In this document: in pieces, positions 20,121 through 28,459 of the stretch
How the letters are laid out: every line of letters begins with the position of its first letter
How positions within the stretch are numbered: the stretch's first letter is position 1
Program-made: the position numbers and the translations under genes
Source: Novosphingobium panipatense
GTDB lineage: Bacteria; Pseudomonadota; Alphaproteobacteria; Sphingomonadales; Sphingomonadaceae
Reading direction: 5' to 3'
Assembly: GCF_002149965.1 (NCBI RefSeq)
Contig: NZ_MSQB01000015.1
Location: 1 to 49,929, forward strand
DNA: 49,929 bases
The notes under the pieces: model-generated
Database searches by the model: none
What the model was told of the DNA's origin: nothing
The model's input: only the letters and a program-made list of their open reading frames with translations

Positions 20121-20160
20121 AAGATATTCCTCGGGAGCCGCGCCCGCGCCCGCGCTTTGA

Positions 20161-20188
20161 AGGCAGGAACCGTTTCAGGTTCGTGCCT
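20161..20188. other. hairpin between tyrC and the transglutaminase gene
   Basis: Arms AGGCAGGAACC and GGTTCGTGCCT pair with one mismatch around loop GTTTCA. No T tract follows, so it is either a weak terminator or an mRNA 3'-end structure for the hisC-tyrC transcript. Confidence 0.4.
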
Positions 20189-20208
20189 CCAGGGAGCAGC
20201 CCGCTGCG

Positions 20209-20994
20209 ATGAAGCTCGCGATCCGCACCGAACTCGAATATGCCCTCTCCGGGCCGACCGACATCCTCCTGCAACTGGAGGCGGCGATCCTTCCCGAGCA
20301 GGTGGTCCACAGCGCCCATATCGCGCTGCCCCCGGCCCGGCACTTCGCCCGCCTGCCCGGACACGACCAGATCGGCGACCGCATCTGGCTCCATCTCGAA
20401 GACCGGCTGACCGTTACTTACGAGGCGATCGTGGAGCCGGACAGGCTGGTGACGCCGCTCGTGGGCCTGCCCGCCGTGCCGCCGCACCTGCTGCCGGGCG
20501 AGACCGTGGACTATCTCCTGCCTTCGCGGTTCTGCCCCTCCGACACTTTCCAGCAGTTCGTGCTCGACCAGTTCGGCGTATTGCAGGGCGGAGATCGGGT
20601 TGCCGCCATCCGCGACTGGGTGGGCGGCCACATGCGCTATGTACCGGGCGCCAGCGATGCCCAGACCACGGCGGCGGACAGCTTCCGCTCCGGCCAGGGG
20701 GTGTGCCGCGACTATGCCCACCTCGTCATCAGCCTGTGCCGCGCCAGCGCGATCCCTGCGCGTTTCGCCAGCGTCTACGGGCTGGGCGTGGAGCCGCAGG
20801 ACTTTCACGCCGTGGCCGAAGTCTTCCTGGACGACACCTGGCATCTCGTCGACGCCACCGGCATGACCCGCCCGGAAGCCATGGCCAAGATCGGCGTCGG
20901 CCCGGATGCGGCCGGGGTCTCGTTCCTGACCAGCTACGGCCCGGTCACGCTGGAGCGTCAGAGCGTGGATGTGCGTGAGGAAGATACTGTTTGA
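20209..20994 (+). CDS. transglutaminase-like cysteine protease family protein
   Basis: A 261-residue protein with the transglutaminase-like core: GVCRDYAHLVISLCRASAIPARF holds the catalytic Cys (about 166), DFHAVAEVFLDDTWHLVDATG holds His (about 201) and Asp (about 217). The N-terminal 100 residues resemble the beta-rich N-terminal domain of bacterial transglutaminase-like proteins. No signal peptide is seen, so it is probably cytoplasmic; the substrate is unknown. Its TGA stop (20992-20994) lies inside the TTTGAAAA end of repeat copy 4. Confidence 0.85.
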   Translation: MKLAIRTELEYALSGPTDILLQLEAAILPEQVVHSAHIALPPARHFARLPGHDQIGDRIWLHLEDRLTVTYEAIVEPDRLVTPLVGLPAVPPHLLPGETVDYLLPSRFCPSDTFQQFVLDQFGVLQGGDRVAAIRDWVGGHMRYVPGASDAQTTAADSFRSGQGVCRDYAHLVISLCRASAIPARFASVYGLGVEPQDFHAVAEVFLDDTWHLVDATGMTRPEAMAKIGVGPDAAGVSFLTSYGPVTLERQSVDVREEDTV

Positions 20995-21179
20995 AAAATG
21001 CCTGAAGGGCATTTTTGAGCGGCACCGGCCCACGCCCCCACCCACCACCCAACGGTAGTATCCTGCGGGTGGTGGGTGGGGGCGTGGGCCGGTGCCGCTA
21101 GCCTTCGACGGATGTCGAAGGCGTACCAAACAAAAACTCCCCGGTGCCGCCTAAAAATGCCCTTCAGGCATTTTTCAAG
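20990..21179. repeat. dispersed hairpin repeat, copy 4 (D module inverted)
   Basis: Left: AAAAATGCC / GGGCATTTTT with loop TGAA. B: long hairpin GGCACCGGCCCACG... with inner stem CACCC / GGGTG and loop AGTATCCTGC. Then module D in reverse orientation: GCCTTCGAC / GTCGAAGGC with loop GGAT (21101-21122). Right: AAAAATGCC / GGCATTTTT. It lies between two convergent genes and supplies the stop codon of the upstream one. Confidence 0.9.
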
Positions 21180-21187
21180 ACAACCTC

Positions 21188-21883
21188 TCAATCGTTCAGA
21201 ACGTTGATCCGTTCCAGCACCAGCGCTTCCACTTCCGCGCGCGGCAGGCCCGGCTCGATTCGCTCGCCGACGCGCAGGGTGATCGTGCCCGACTTCTTCC
21301 AGAGCCGGTGATAGAGACGCCCGCTGTCCACCGCGACCGGCACCACCGGCAGGGCCAGCAGCTTGTAGAGCCCGGCAAATCCCGACTGCAGGGGCACCCG
21401 GCTGCCATGCGGCACGCGCGTGCCTTCGGGGAAGATCGCCAGCGGCCGCCCTTGCGCCGCGAAGCCGCGCGCCGATGCCACCATCGCGCGCAGGGCCTTG
21501 GCGCCCTCTTCCCGCTCCACCTTGACGACGCCGTAAGTGCGCGCCGCCCAGCCCCAGCCGGGCAGGTTGACGAGTTCCGCCTTGGGAAAGGGCGCGGGAA
21601 AGTCCATCTGCACCGGCAGGTCGATCGCCTCGAAGAAGCTCTCGTGCTTCATCGCCACCAGCACGCCGTCATTGGGCATCGTGCCCTCTATCTTCAGGCG
21701 GATGCCCAGTAGCCAGCGGCAGCACCAGCGATGGAACCGGCCCCAGCCGCGCACGCTGCGCCGCATCGGCTCACGCCCGAACAGCGAGGTCACGCCCACG
21801 GCCGCGATGAACACCAGCGTTCCGGGATAGAACGCCAGATAGAAGGCAAGACTGCGAACGACGTCGAGCGGGGAGGCGCGCAT
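21188..21883 (-). CDS. 1-acyl-sn-glycerol-3-phosphate acyltransferase (PlsC-like)
   Basis: PlsC enzymes add the second acyl chain to make phosphatidic acid at the inner membrane. The 231-residue protein has an N-terminal membrane helix (SLAFYLAFYPGTLVFIAAVGV), the catalytic KHESFFEAID block (HX4E rather than the more common HX4D) and the FPEGTR motif. The start at 21883 overlaps the stop of the upstream ydcF-like gene by one base. It is the last gene of an ftsE-ftsX-ydcF-plsC unit. Confidence 0.88.
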   Translation of the reverse strand: MRASPLDVVRSLAFYLAFYPGTLVFIAAVGVTSLFGREPMRRSVRGWGRFHRWCCRWLLGIRLKIEGTMPNDGVLVAMKHESFFEAIDLPVQMDFPAPFPKAELVNLPGWGWAARTYGVVKVEREEGAKALRAMVASARGFAAQGRPLAIFPEGTRVPHGSRVPLQSGFAGLYKLLALPVVPVAVDSGRLYHRLWKKSGTITLRVGERIEPGLPRAEVEALVLERINVLND

Positions 21884-22434
21884 CAGTGCTTTTTCCAGGG
21901 AGGGCGGTTCCAGAAATCGAGCGCCATGCGCCCGAAGTACTTGTGATATTCGAGGAACAGCGTGCTGAGGCTGGGGCGCGAGGGCACTCCGTCCTCCAGA
22001 ATGTCGATATGGTCCGGCAGTTCGCGTGCCAGTTCGTACGCGGCGCGGCGCATGTGCCAGTCGGCCGTGACCAGCCGCACCGAACGCGCCTTGCGCCGGG
22101 CCAGCCAGTTCGCCGCCTCTACCGCGTTGGAGCGGGTGTCGTAAGCCTCGTAACCCAGGGTGATGCAGCACTTCATGAGGCGGCCGGGAATGCGGAACTC
22201 CGCCGCCAGCTCGCCGGGCTTGACCTCGCGGTCGACGCCGGAGATGAGCAGGCGCGGCGCCTTTCCGGCATCGAGCACCGCCAGCGCGCGCTCGATGCGG
22301 CCCTTGCTTCCGGTCAGCACGATCACGGCGTCGGTCCGCACCCCGTCGTCCAGCGGCCCCGGCAGCGTGACCGCGAACCAGAGGAACCCGAAAAGCCAGA
22401 TCAGCAGGACAAAGGCGGCGGTGCGGCGAAACAT
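21883..22434 (-). CDS. YdcF/ElyC/SanA-family membrane protein
   Basis: The 183-residue protein has one N-terminal membrane helix (FVLLIWLFGFLWFAVTL). The family domain follows, with AVIVLTGSKGRIERALAVL and SNAVEAANWLARRKARSVRLVTADWHMRRA. Family members affect envelope integrity and peptidoglycan-related lipid-carrier metabolism; the biochemical role is not settled. Its place between ftsX and plsC suggests an envelope task. The start at 22434 is fixed by the membrane helix. Confidence 0.85.
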   Translation of the reverse strand: MFRRTAAFVLLIWLFGFLWFAVTLPGPLDDGVRTDAVIVLTGSKGRIERALAVLDAGKAPRLLISGVDREVKPGELAAEFRIPGRLMKCCITLGYEAYDTRSNAVEAANWLARRKARSVRLVTADWHMRRAAYELARELPDHIDILEDGVPSRPSLSTLFLEYHKYFGRMALDFWNRPPWKKH

Positions 22435-22460
22435 GAGCGATCTATAGCGACTTGTGGGTA

Positions 22461-23431
22461 CTATAGCATCTTGCGCAGCGCATGCAGCACCGTCAGGCGT
22501 GCCGTCAGCATGGCAAGCAGCGTCGAAAGCAGCGGCACCAGCGCCAGCAGGAACCAGTCGGTCCAGACCAGCGCGCCGCTGTCCACCAGCCCCGCGCCGA
22601 GATCCGCGAAGCGCCGCCCGAGCGAGAGGATCACCACCATCGCCAGTGCCAGCCCCACGGTTCCGCCGCCCGCGGCATCGTAGCCGATCGAACGCTGGAA
22701 CACCTGCGCGACTTGCGTATCCGTGCCGCCGAGCAAGTGGACGATTTCGATAACGTCGCGATTGGCGCCCAGCGCCGAGCGCGCCGCCAGCAGCACCGCC
22801 GCCGCCAGCGCCGCCGCCAGCAGCACGACCAGCGAGATCGACAGCACCTGAAGCGAAACCATGGCATCGAACACCGGCCGCAGCCAAGTGGACTGGGCAT
22901 CGACTTTGGCCGACGGCGCCGCTTTGGCGAGGGCCTTCTCGATCGCGACGAGCCGGGGCGCCGTGGCCGGGCCCTTCAGCCGGACGTCGATCAGCGAGGG
23001 GACCGGAATGACCGCGCCGCTTCCCGCCCCGTTTGCACCTGCATCGGAGATGCCGATACCGAGCCAGGGTTCGATCAGGGCGTCCAGTTCGGACTGCGGA
23101 ACTTCGCGAAGGCCGGCAATATCCGGCAGGCGCTTGATCGCCTCCACGGCGGCCTTCGTCTCGCGGTTGCGCACGTCGTCGCGCGGCTCGATGACCTGCA
23201 CGGTCACGCCGCCCTCGATCTCCGCCCGCGCCGAGGAAATGGCATTACCCAGCGCCAGACCGGCGGCAAGCGCGATTGCGGTCATCGCCACCATGATCGC
23301 GATTACCCAGGGCATCGGCCCGGACATGCGCGTCTGCGGAATCAGTTCGGCCCCGCGCACGCCGAGGCGCCTCCAGCCAAAACGGAGCCAGGAGAATCGA
23401 GGCCGCGCAGGCGCGGTGTCGTCTCGCTCGC

Positions 23432-23435
<4 letters not shown>
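22461..23435 (-). CDS. ftsX: cell division protein FtsX (permease-like)
   Basis: FtsX is the membrane half of the FtsEX complex that couples division to peptidoglycan hydrolysis. The 324-residue protein has a cytoplasmic N-terminus, a first membrane helix (MPWVIAIMVAMTAIALAAGLAL), a periplasmic loop of about 120 residues, and three C-terminal helices including LVVLLAAALAAAVLLAA. ANRDVIEIVHLLGGTDTQVAQVFQ is the typical FtsX segment. Its ATG overlaps the ftsE stop (ATGA). Confidence 0.9.
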
Positions 23436-24145
<710 letters not shown>

Positions 24146-24291
24146 GCTCGTATATCTGTGCTGCGTCTGGTCCGAACGGGCGACGTCAGCGGCTATAGCG
24201 AGCATTGAATGTGGAAAAAAGGGCGTTCCGGCCTGTGCCCACAGGTCCATGCCTTGTCGCGGCGGAGTCACTCGTGCTTTAGCTTGCGATC

Positions 24292-25206
24292 ATGATCATC
24301 GCGTGCCCAGCTTGCTCTACACGATATGCCGTGCCGGACAGCGCCATCGGCATGGACGGTCGCACCGTTCGCTGCGCCAAGTGCCGCCACAGCTGGTTCC
24401 AGGAAGGCCCCGAAACGGCGGTCCTGCCGGAAGATGCGGCGCCCGAGGCGCCTTTGGCAGAGGTTCCGGCTCCGGCCGCGCCTGTTCCGCCGCCCCCTGT
24501 CCCGGTTGAAGCACCTCCCGCCGAAGTCGCCGCCGAGCCCGAGCCGGAACCCGTCCGGCCCGCCGCGCCTGCTCCGCAGCCGGTGCGCGAGGCGATCCGC
24601 GTTCCCGGCAAGGCTCCGGCCGCAGCAACCCCGGCACCGGAAGCAGCCACTCCCGGCGACACCGCCCCCATTGCACCGCCGCGTGGCAAGCCGGCCGCCG
24701 TCTATGACGACACCACGGCCGTACACTACGCGGACGAAAGCCATTCCAGCTTCGATTTCGCACCGCCGTTCCGCCCCCGCCGCAACTGGACGCGCATCGC
24801 CACTTTCGGCTCGGCGCTCTTTGCCGTGGTGACGCTGGGCCTTACCGGCGCCGTCGCCTGGGGCGGCCTGCCCGACTGGCTGCCGATCCCGCACCAGACG
24901 TTCTCCCAGGCCCAGCCGGACCTCCAGCTCGACTTCCCGCGCAAGCGGCAGGACCGCAAGCCCCTCCCGGACGGCACCGAGTTCTTTTCGGTCAGCGGCA
25001 CGATCAGCAATATCGGCAGCGAGGCGCGCAAGGTGCCTTCGCTCCTGGTGGTGCTGCGCGACAAGCGGGACCGCATCGTCTACGAAAAGGAAGTGGTCCC
25101 TTCCAAGCGCAAGCTGGCCCCCGGCGAGGCGATCACCGTCAACGAAGCCCTGACGGACATCCCCAAGGCCGCCTCCGCCGCCGAAATCGGCTGGAAGCCC
25201 GAATAA
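24292..25206 (+). CDS. MJ0042-type zinc-ribbon protein with DUF3426 domain
   Basis: The 304-residue protein opens with a zinc-ribbon (CPACSTRYAVPDSAIGMDGRTVRCAKCRHSW), continues with a proline/alanine/glutamate-rich low-complexity linker (about 45-130), and has one membrane helix (FGSALFAVVTLGLTGAVAWGG, about 175-195). It ends with a beta-rich extracytoplasmic domain (SGTISNIGSEARKVPSLLVVLRD) typical of DUF3426. This zinc-ribbon/linker/membrane/DUF3426 order is common in alphaproteobacteria and its function is unknown. Confidence 0.85.
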   Translation: MIIACPACSTRYAVPDSAIGMDGRTVRCAKCRHSWFQEGPETAVLPEDAAPEAPLAEVPAPAAPVPPPPVPVEAPPAEVAAEPEPEPVRPAAPAPQPVREAIRVPGKAPAAATPAPEAATPGDTAPIAPPRGKPAAVYDDTTAVHYADESHSSFDFAPPFRPRRNWTRIATFGSALFAVVTLGLTGAVAWGGLPDWLPIPHQTFSQAQPDLQLDFPRKRQDRKPLPDGTEFFSVSGTISNIGSEARKVPSLLVVLRDKRDRIVYEKEVVPSKRKLAPGEAITVNEALTDIPKAASAAEIGWKPE

Positions 25207-25245
25207 TTCGTCCCGGATTCGGCGGAAGCATCCGCCCCGACATGA

Positions 25246-25277
25246 CGCGCCCGGCCCCTCGGCCTGGGCGCGTTTTT
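25246..25277 (+). terminator. rho-independent terminator after the DUF3426 gene
   Basis: A GC-rich stem CGCGCCCGGCC / GGCCTGGGCGCG (one bulge) with loop CCTC is followed directly by five T. It lies about 40 bases after the stop codon, in the same direction. Confidence 0.8.
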
Positions 25278-25369
25278 GTTGGCTTGGCGGCCGACCCACG
25301 CAATTCCGCCGAAAATTCAGCATCGAAGGAAAAAAATCGCTCTTTTCGAAAATAATTGAAGGAAGCCAC

Positions 25370-25398
25370 TTGCCGGGTCGGAAACCCTTTGCTAGTGG
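25370..25398 (+). promoter_or_regulatory. putative promoter of tRNA-Leu
   Basis: TTGCCG (25370-25375) is followed after 15-17 bases by TGCTAGTG (25390-25397), about 45 bases before the tRNA. The -10 is weak, but position and an AT-rich upstream stretch support it. Confidence 0.4.
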
Positions 25399-25442
25399 CG
25401 CGCTCCTGCCACGGGGCGGCTTCGAAGCTCCCCGGTGATTTA

Positions 25443-25529
25443 GCGGTCATGGCGGAATTGGTAGACGCGCAACGTTGAGGTCGTTGTGGGCGAAAGCCCG
25501 TGGAAGTTCGAGTCTTCTTGACCGCACCA
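25443..25529 (+). tRNA. tRNA-Leu (anticodon GAG)
   Basis: An 87-base gene with acceptor stem GCGGTCA / TGACCGC, encoded CCA end and a long variable arm (GTGGGCGAAAGCCCGT) as expected for a class II tRNA. Anticodon loop TTGAGGT gives GAG, which reads CUC/CUU leucine codons. The D-arm GGCGGAATTGGTAGACGC and T-loop GTTCGAGTC are normal. Confidence 0.97.
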
Positions 25530-25560
25530 TCACTCTTGAAATTCAAGACTGGACAATGCC

Positions 25561-25586
25561 TTCGGGCCCCCGAGAGGGGGCCCGAA
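25561..25586 (+). terminator. hairpin terminator after tRNA-Leu
   Basis: A perfect 11-base stem TTCGGGCCCCC / GGGGGCCCGAA with loop GAGA starts about 30 bases after the tRNA. The following sequence is T-rich but broken by G (GTTTGGGGTTTT). Repeat copy 5 begins 14 bases later. Confidence 0.7.
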
Positions 25587-25599
25587 AGTCGTTTGGGGT

Positions 25600-25790
25600 T
25601 TTGAAAAATGCCCGAGGGGCAGTTTTAATGCGGAGTCTTTTGCTGGGTGCGCCATTCGCATCCGCGAATGGCTTGCGGCACCAGCCCACGCCCCCACCCG
25701 ACCTCCCACTCAGTGTATCCTAGATGGGAAGTCGGGTGGGGGCGTGGGCTGGTGCCGCTCAAAAATGCCCCTCGGGCATTTTTCAAAAAA
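25600..25790. repeat. dispersed hairpin repeat, copy 5 (with D module)
   Basis: The left hairpin is slightly degenerate (AAAAATGCCC / GGGCAGTTTT). Then GAGTCTTTTGCTGGGTGC and hairpin D with a different stem, GCCATTCGC / GCGAATGGC, but the same loop ATCC (25651-25672). B has loop TGTATCCTAG, and the right hairpin is AAAAATGCCC / GGGCATTTTT. It lies between the tRNA and a convergent gene. Confidence 0.9.
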
Positions 25791-25797
25791 AAGCCTC

Positions 25798-26670
25798 TCA
25801 CGCAACCGCGCGCGCGATACTCTTTTTGCTTTCATCCGGCGACATCGGCGAGACGTCTCCCAGCAGGTCGCGCACGATCGCATAAGTGCGGTCGTTATCG
25901 ACGTCGATCGCCTGGGTGCCGTCGGCCATGATCACCGCGCGCACGCGCAGGCCCATGCGGCGCGACGCGCGCACCACGGCGCCGGAGAGCGTTTCCAGCC
26001 CCAGCTTTATCTTCATCAGCCCGACAAGGCCCAGTGCACGCAGGATCCGCGCGCTTTCCCGCCCGCCGATACGGGCGCCCCGGAAGACCTCCACGGCATC
26101 GACGAACCGCGCGGAGGCCATGCCGTAGAGATCGCATGTGGCGAAGTCCCCGTCGCGCAGGCCTATGTAGCTGCGCAGCGCGCTCGGGTGCGCCGCCTCC
26201 ACCGCATCGCGCCGGGCGAGAGCAAAAGTGACGTCGCAGGTCTCCAGCATGCGGGCCATGGCGTCGATCGATTCCGCACTGAGCAGCGCATGGTCCGCCG
26301 TTGTGACCAGCAGCGGCCCTTCCCAGTCTTCCGCCGCCTTGCGCACGCTGGCGGCAATGTCCTCCCGCGCTTCCACAAGCGCGATGGTGCCGCGCCCCGG
26401 CAGGCGGGTGAGCACGTCCCAGATCGGATCGAACGCCTCCCGCTCCACGCAGACCGCCAGGCTGGCGACACGCGGATGCTGCGCGGCGGTCTGCAGCACG
26501 TGGGCGATCAGCGGGCGCCCCGCCAGCGGAATGAGGCAGCGGTGCTTCTCTCCGAAGCGCTCGGCAAGCGGATCGACGCCTGCCGGCCCGAGCCCATGGC
26601 CCGCCAGCACGACCAGCCTCAGCGGCGGCTGCGCAGTGTCGTCGATATCGGGAGAAACCGGAAGAGTCAT
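25798..26670 (-). CDS. MobA-like NTP-transferase domain protein
   Basis: The 290-residue protein resembles MobA/GlmU-type nucleotidyltransferases: LRLVVLAGHGLGPAG at the start (a variant of the LAGG nucleotide loop), LIPLAGRPLIAHVLQTA, and LLVTTADHALLSAESID with an Asp in the metal-binding position. It probably transfers a nucleotide to a sugar or cofactor; the substrate is unknown. The C-terminal 80 residues (GLVGLMKIKLGLETLSGAV) are helical and family-specific. The start at 26670 is chosen because the family fold begins soon after. It is divergent from the HerA-like gene. Confidence 0.75.
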   Translation of the reverse strand: MTLPVSPDIDDTAQPPLRLVVLAGHGLGPAGVDPLAERFGEKHRCLIPLAGRPLIAHVLQTAAQHPRVASLAVCVEREAFDPIWDVLTRLPGRGTIALVEAREDIAASVRKAAEDWEGPLLVTTADHALLSAESIDAMARMLETCDVTFALARRDAVEAAHPSALRSYIGLRDGDFATCDLYGMASARFVDAVEVFRGARIGGRESARILRALGLVGLMKIKLGLETLSGAVVRASRRMGLRVRAVIMADGTQAIDVDNDRTYAIVRDLLGDVSPMSPDESKKSIARAVA

Positions 26671-26826
26671 GATCCCCGACGCTATGCCGCCTGCTTGTGA
26701 CAGCGCCGTGACTGGCGCGGAAATCCGCGATTCCCGCATGAGGATCGGCATCACGGCGATCCAAGTTATGGATAAAGCGGCATGCTCCGCTTGCCTCCGG
26801 CCGCCGCCTTGCCCAAGGCAGGGTCC

Positions 26827-28299
26827 GTGAGCGCCAGTATCGTGATCGGCCAGACCCCGAAGGGCGAGGCGATCGAAATCGACATCAAGGAACTTCTCGC
26901 GACCCGCCTGCTGGTGCAGGGCAATTCCGGGTCCGGCAAGTCGCACCTGCTGCGCCGCCTGCTCGAAGAGAGCGCACCGATCGTCCAGCAGGTGGTGATC
27001 GACCCCGAAGGCGACTTCGTCAGCCTGGCCGAGGAATTCGGCCACGTCGTCATCGACGGCGCCGCTTATGCCGAATCCGAGATCGTCCGCCTCGGCGCCC
27101 GCATCCGCCAGCACCGCGCCTCGGTGGTCCTGGCGCTGGACGAGCTGGAAATCGACCAGCAGATGAAGTGCGCCGCGCAGTTCCTCAACGCCATGTTCGA
27201 TGCCCCGCGCGAGCAGTGGTATCCCGCACTGGTAGTGGTGGACGAGGCGCAGATGTTCGCCCCCGCCGCGGCGGGCGAAGTCTCGGAAGAGGCCCGCCGC
27301 GTCAGCCTGGCGGCGATGACCAACCTCATGTGCCGCGGACGCAAGCGCGGCCTTGCGGGCGTGATCGCCACCCAGCGCCTGGCGAAGCTGGCCAAGAACG
27401 TGGCGGCGGAAGCCAGCAACTTCCTGATGGGCCGCACTTTCCTAGATATCGACATGGTGCGCGCCGCCGACCTGCTCGGCATGGAGCGGCGCCAGGCGGA
27501 ATCTATCCGCGACCTGGCGCGCGGCCAGTTCCTCGGCCTCGGCCCGGCGATCAGCCGCCGCCCGGTAGCGGTCAACATCGGCAGCGTGCGCACCGGCGCC
27601 AAGTCGGTCACCCCCGGCCTGATGCCGCTGCCCACCGCCTCCACCGACGAGCTGCGCGAACTGCTGCACGACAATCTCCATGTCGAGCCGGAACGCCCCG
27701 AATTCCCGCGCCCGGCACCGCGCCCTGCCGTGGACGTGGAGGAACTGAGCGAATCGATCGCCCATGGCGCCTCGTCCTCCGCCGCACCGCCGCCGCGCCC
27801 CGAACGGCCCGAGCCGGAGCCCGAGGAAAACCGCGCGGCCATGCTCGAAATCCTCAATGCCATGGCGCAGGACCCGGAATGCACTTTCCAGTCCGCGACC
27901 ACGCTGTTCCAGGATTTCACGATCCGCTGCCGCATGAAGGGCATTTCCGTGCGCGGCGTAGACGCCACGATGTTCCGGCGCGGTTTCGCCGCCGCCATGG
28001 CCGGGATCGAGGATCCCGACGAGGAACGCTGGGTGGACCTGGTCAACCTTGCCAAGCACGTTCCCGACGACGCGCTGGCCCCCTTCTACCTGATCGCCCG
28101 CGCCGCCATGGACGGGCAGCCCTGCCCGGACGACATGGTGCTCGCCCGCATCTACGGCACCAGCAGCCCGCGCCGCGTGCAGCGCCTGCTGGACTATCTG
28201 GAGAAGGACGGGCTGATCGTGGTCCGCACGGACTTCTCGGGCAAGCGCTCGGTCGGCCTGCCGGACCTCGGGGTCACGACGGCGCCCGTCGAGGGGTGA
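26827..28299 (+). CDS. HerA-like P-loop ATPase (DUF87 type)
   Basis: A 490-residue protein of the HerA/FtsK-like ATPase class, with Walker A GNSGSGKSHLL, Walker B ALVVVDEAQMFAP and a sensor segment GVIATQRLAKLAKNVAAEASN. The C-terminal half holds a proline-rich linker and a winged-helix-like end (RRVQRLLDYLEKDGLIVVRTDF), which suggests DNA or protein binding. HerA partners in DNA-end processing (NurA) or defence (Sir2, DUF4297) are not adjacent, so a housekeeping role is more likely. The GTG at 26827 has AAGGCAGGG just upstream and fits the family start; an ATG at 26782 would add 15 residues. Confidence 0.8.
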   Translation: MSASIVIGQTPKGEAIEIDIKELLATRLLVQGNSGSGKSHLLRRLLEESAPIVQQVVIDPEGDFVSLAEEFGHVVIDGAAYAESEIVRLGARIRQHRASVVLALDELEIDQQMKCAAQFLNAMFDAPREQWYPALVVVDEAQMFAPAAAGEVSEEARRVSLAAMTNLMCRGRKRGLAGVIATQRLAKLAKNVAAEASNFLMGRTFLDIDMVRAADLLGMERRQAESIRDLARGQFLGLGPAISRRPVAVNIGSVRTGAKSVTPGLMPLPTASTDELRELLHDNLHVEPERPEFPRPAPRPAVDVEELSESIAHGASSSAAPPPRPERPEPEPEENRAAMLEILNAMAQDPECTFQSATTLFQDFTIRCRMKGISVRGVDATMFRRGFAAAMAGIEDPDEERWVDLVNLAKHVPDDALAPFYLIARAAMDGQPCPDDMVLARIYGTSSPRRVQRLLDYLEKDGLIVVRTDFSGKRSVGLPDLGVTTAPVEG

Positions 28300-28355
28300 G
28301 AGACGCGTTATCCTGATCCGTATCTCAGGATCTCATTTGTGCGTGAAATTCCACC

Positions 28356-28443
28356 GTCATCCTGAACTTGGTTCAGGATCCATTTCTGACCATCGACGGC
28401 AGCCTGTTCGGCAAGATGGATCCTGAACCAAGTTCAGGATGAC
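28356..28443. repeat. perfect 28-base inverted repeat between convergent genes
   Basis: Arms 28356-28383 and 28416-28443 are exact reverse complements around a 32-base spacer. Each arm is itself palindromic (CCTGAAC-TTG-GTTCAGG). It lies between the HerA-like gene and nadB, whose 3' ends face each other, and could terminate both transcripts. It is a family distinct from the GTATCCT hairpins. Confidence 0.9.
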
Positions 28444-28459
28444 GAGAAAAGACGCGCTC

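Noticed and set aside
25443..25529. tRNA-Leu as an island attachment site
   Set aside because: No integrase gene and no repeat of the tRNA 3' end was seen on either side within the window.
26827..28299. HerA-like ATPase as part of an anti-phage defence island
   Set aside because: No Sir2, DUF4297, NurA or other defence gene adjoins it. Its neighbours are housekeeping genes.
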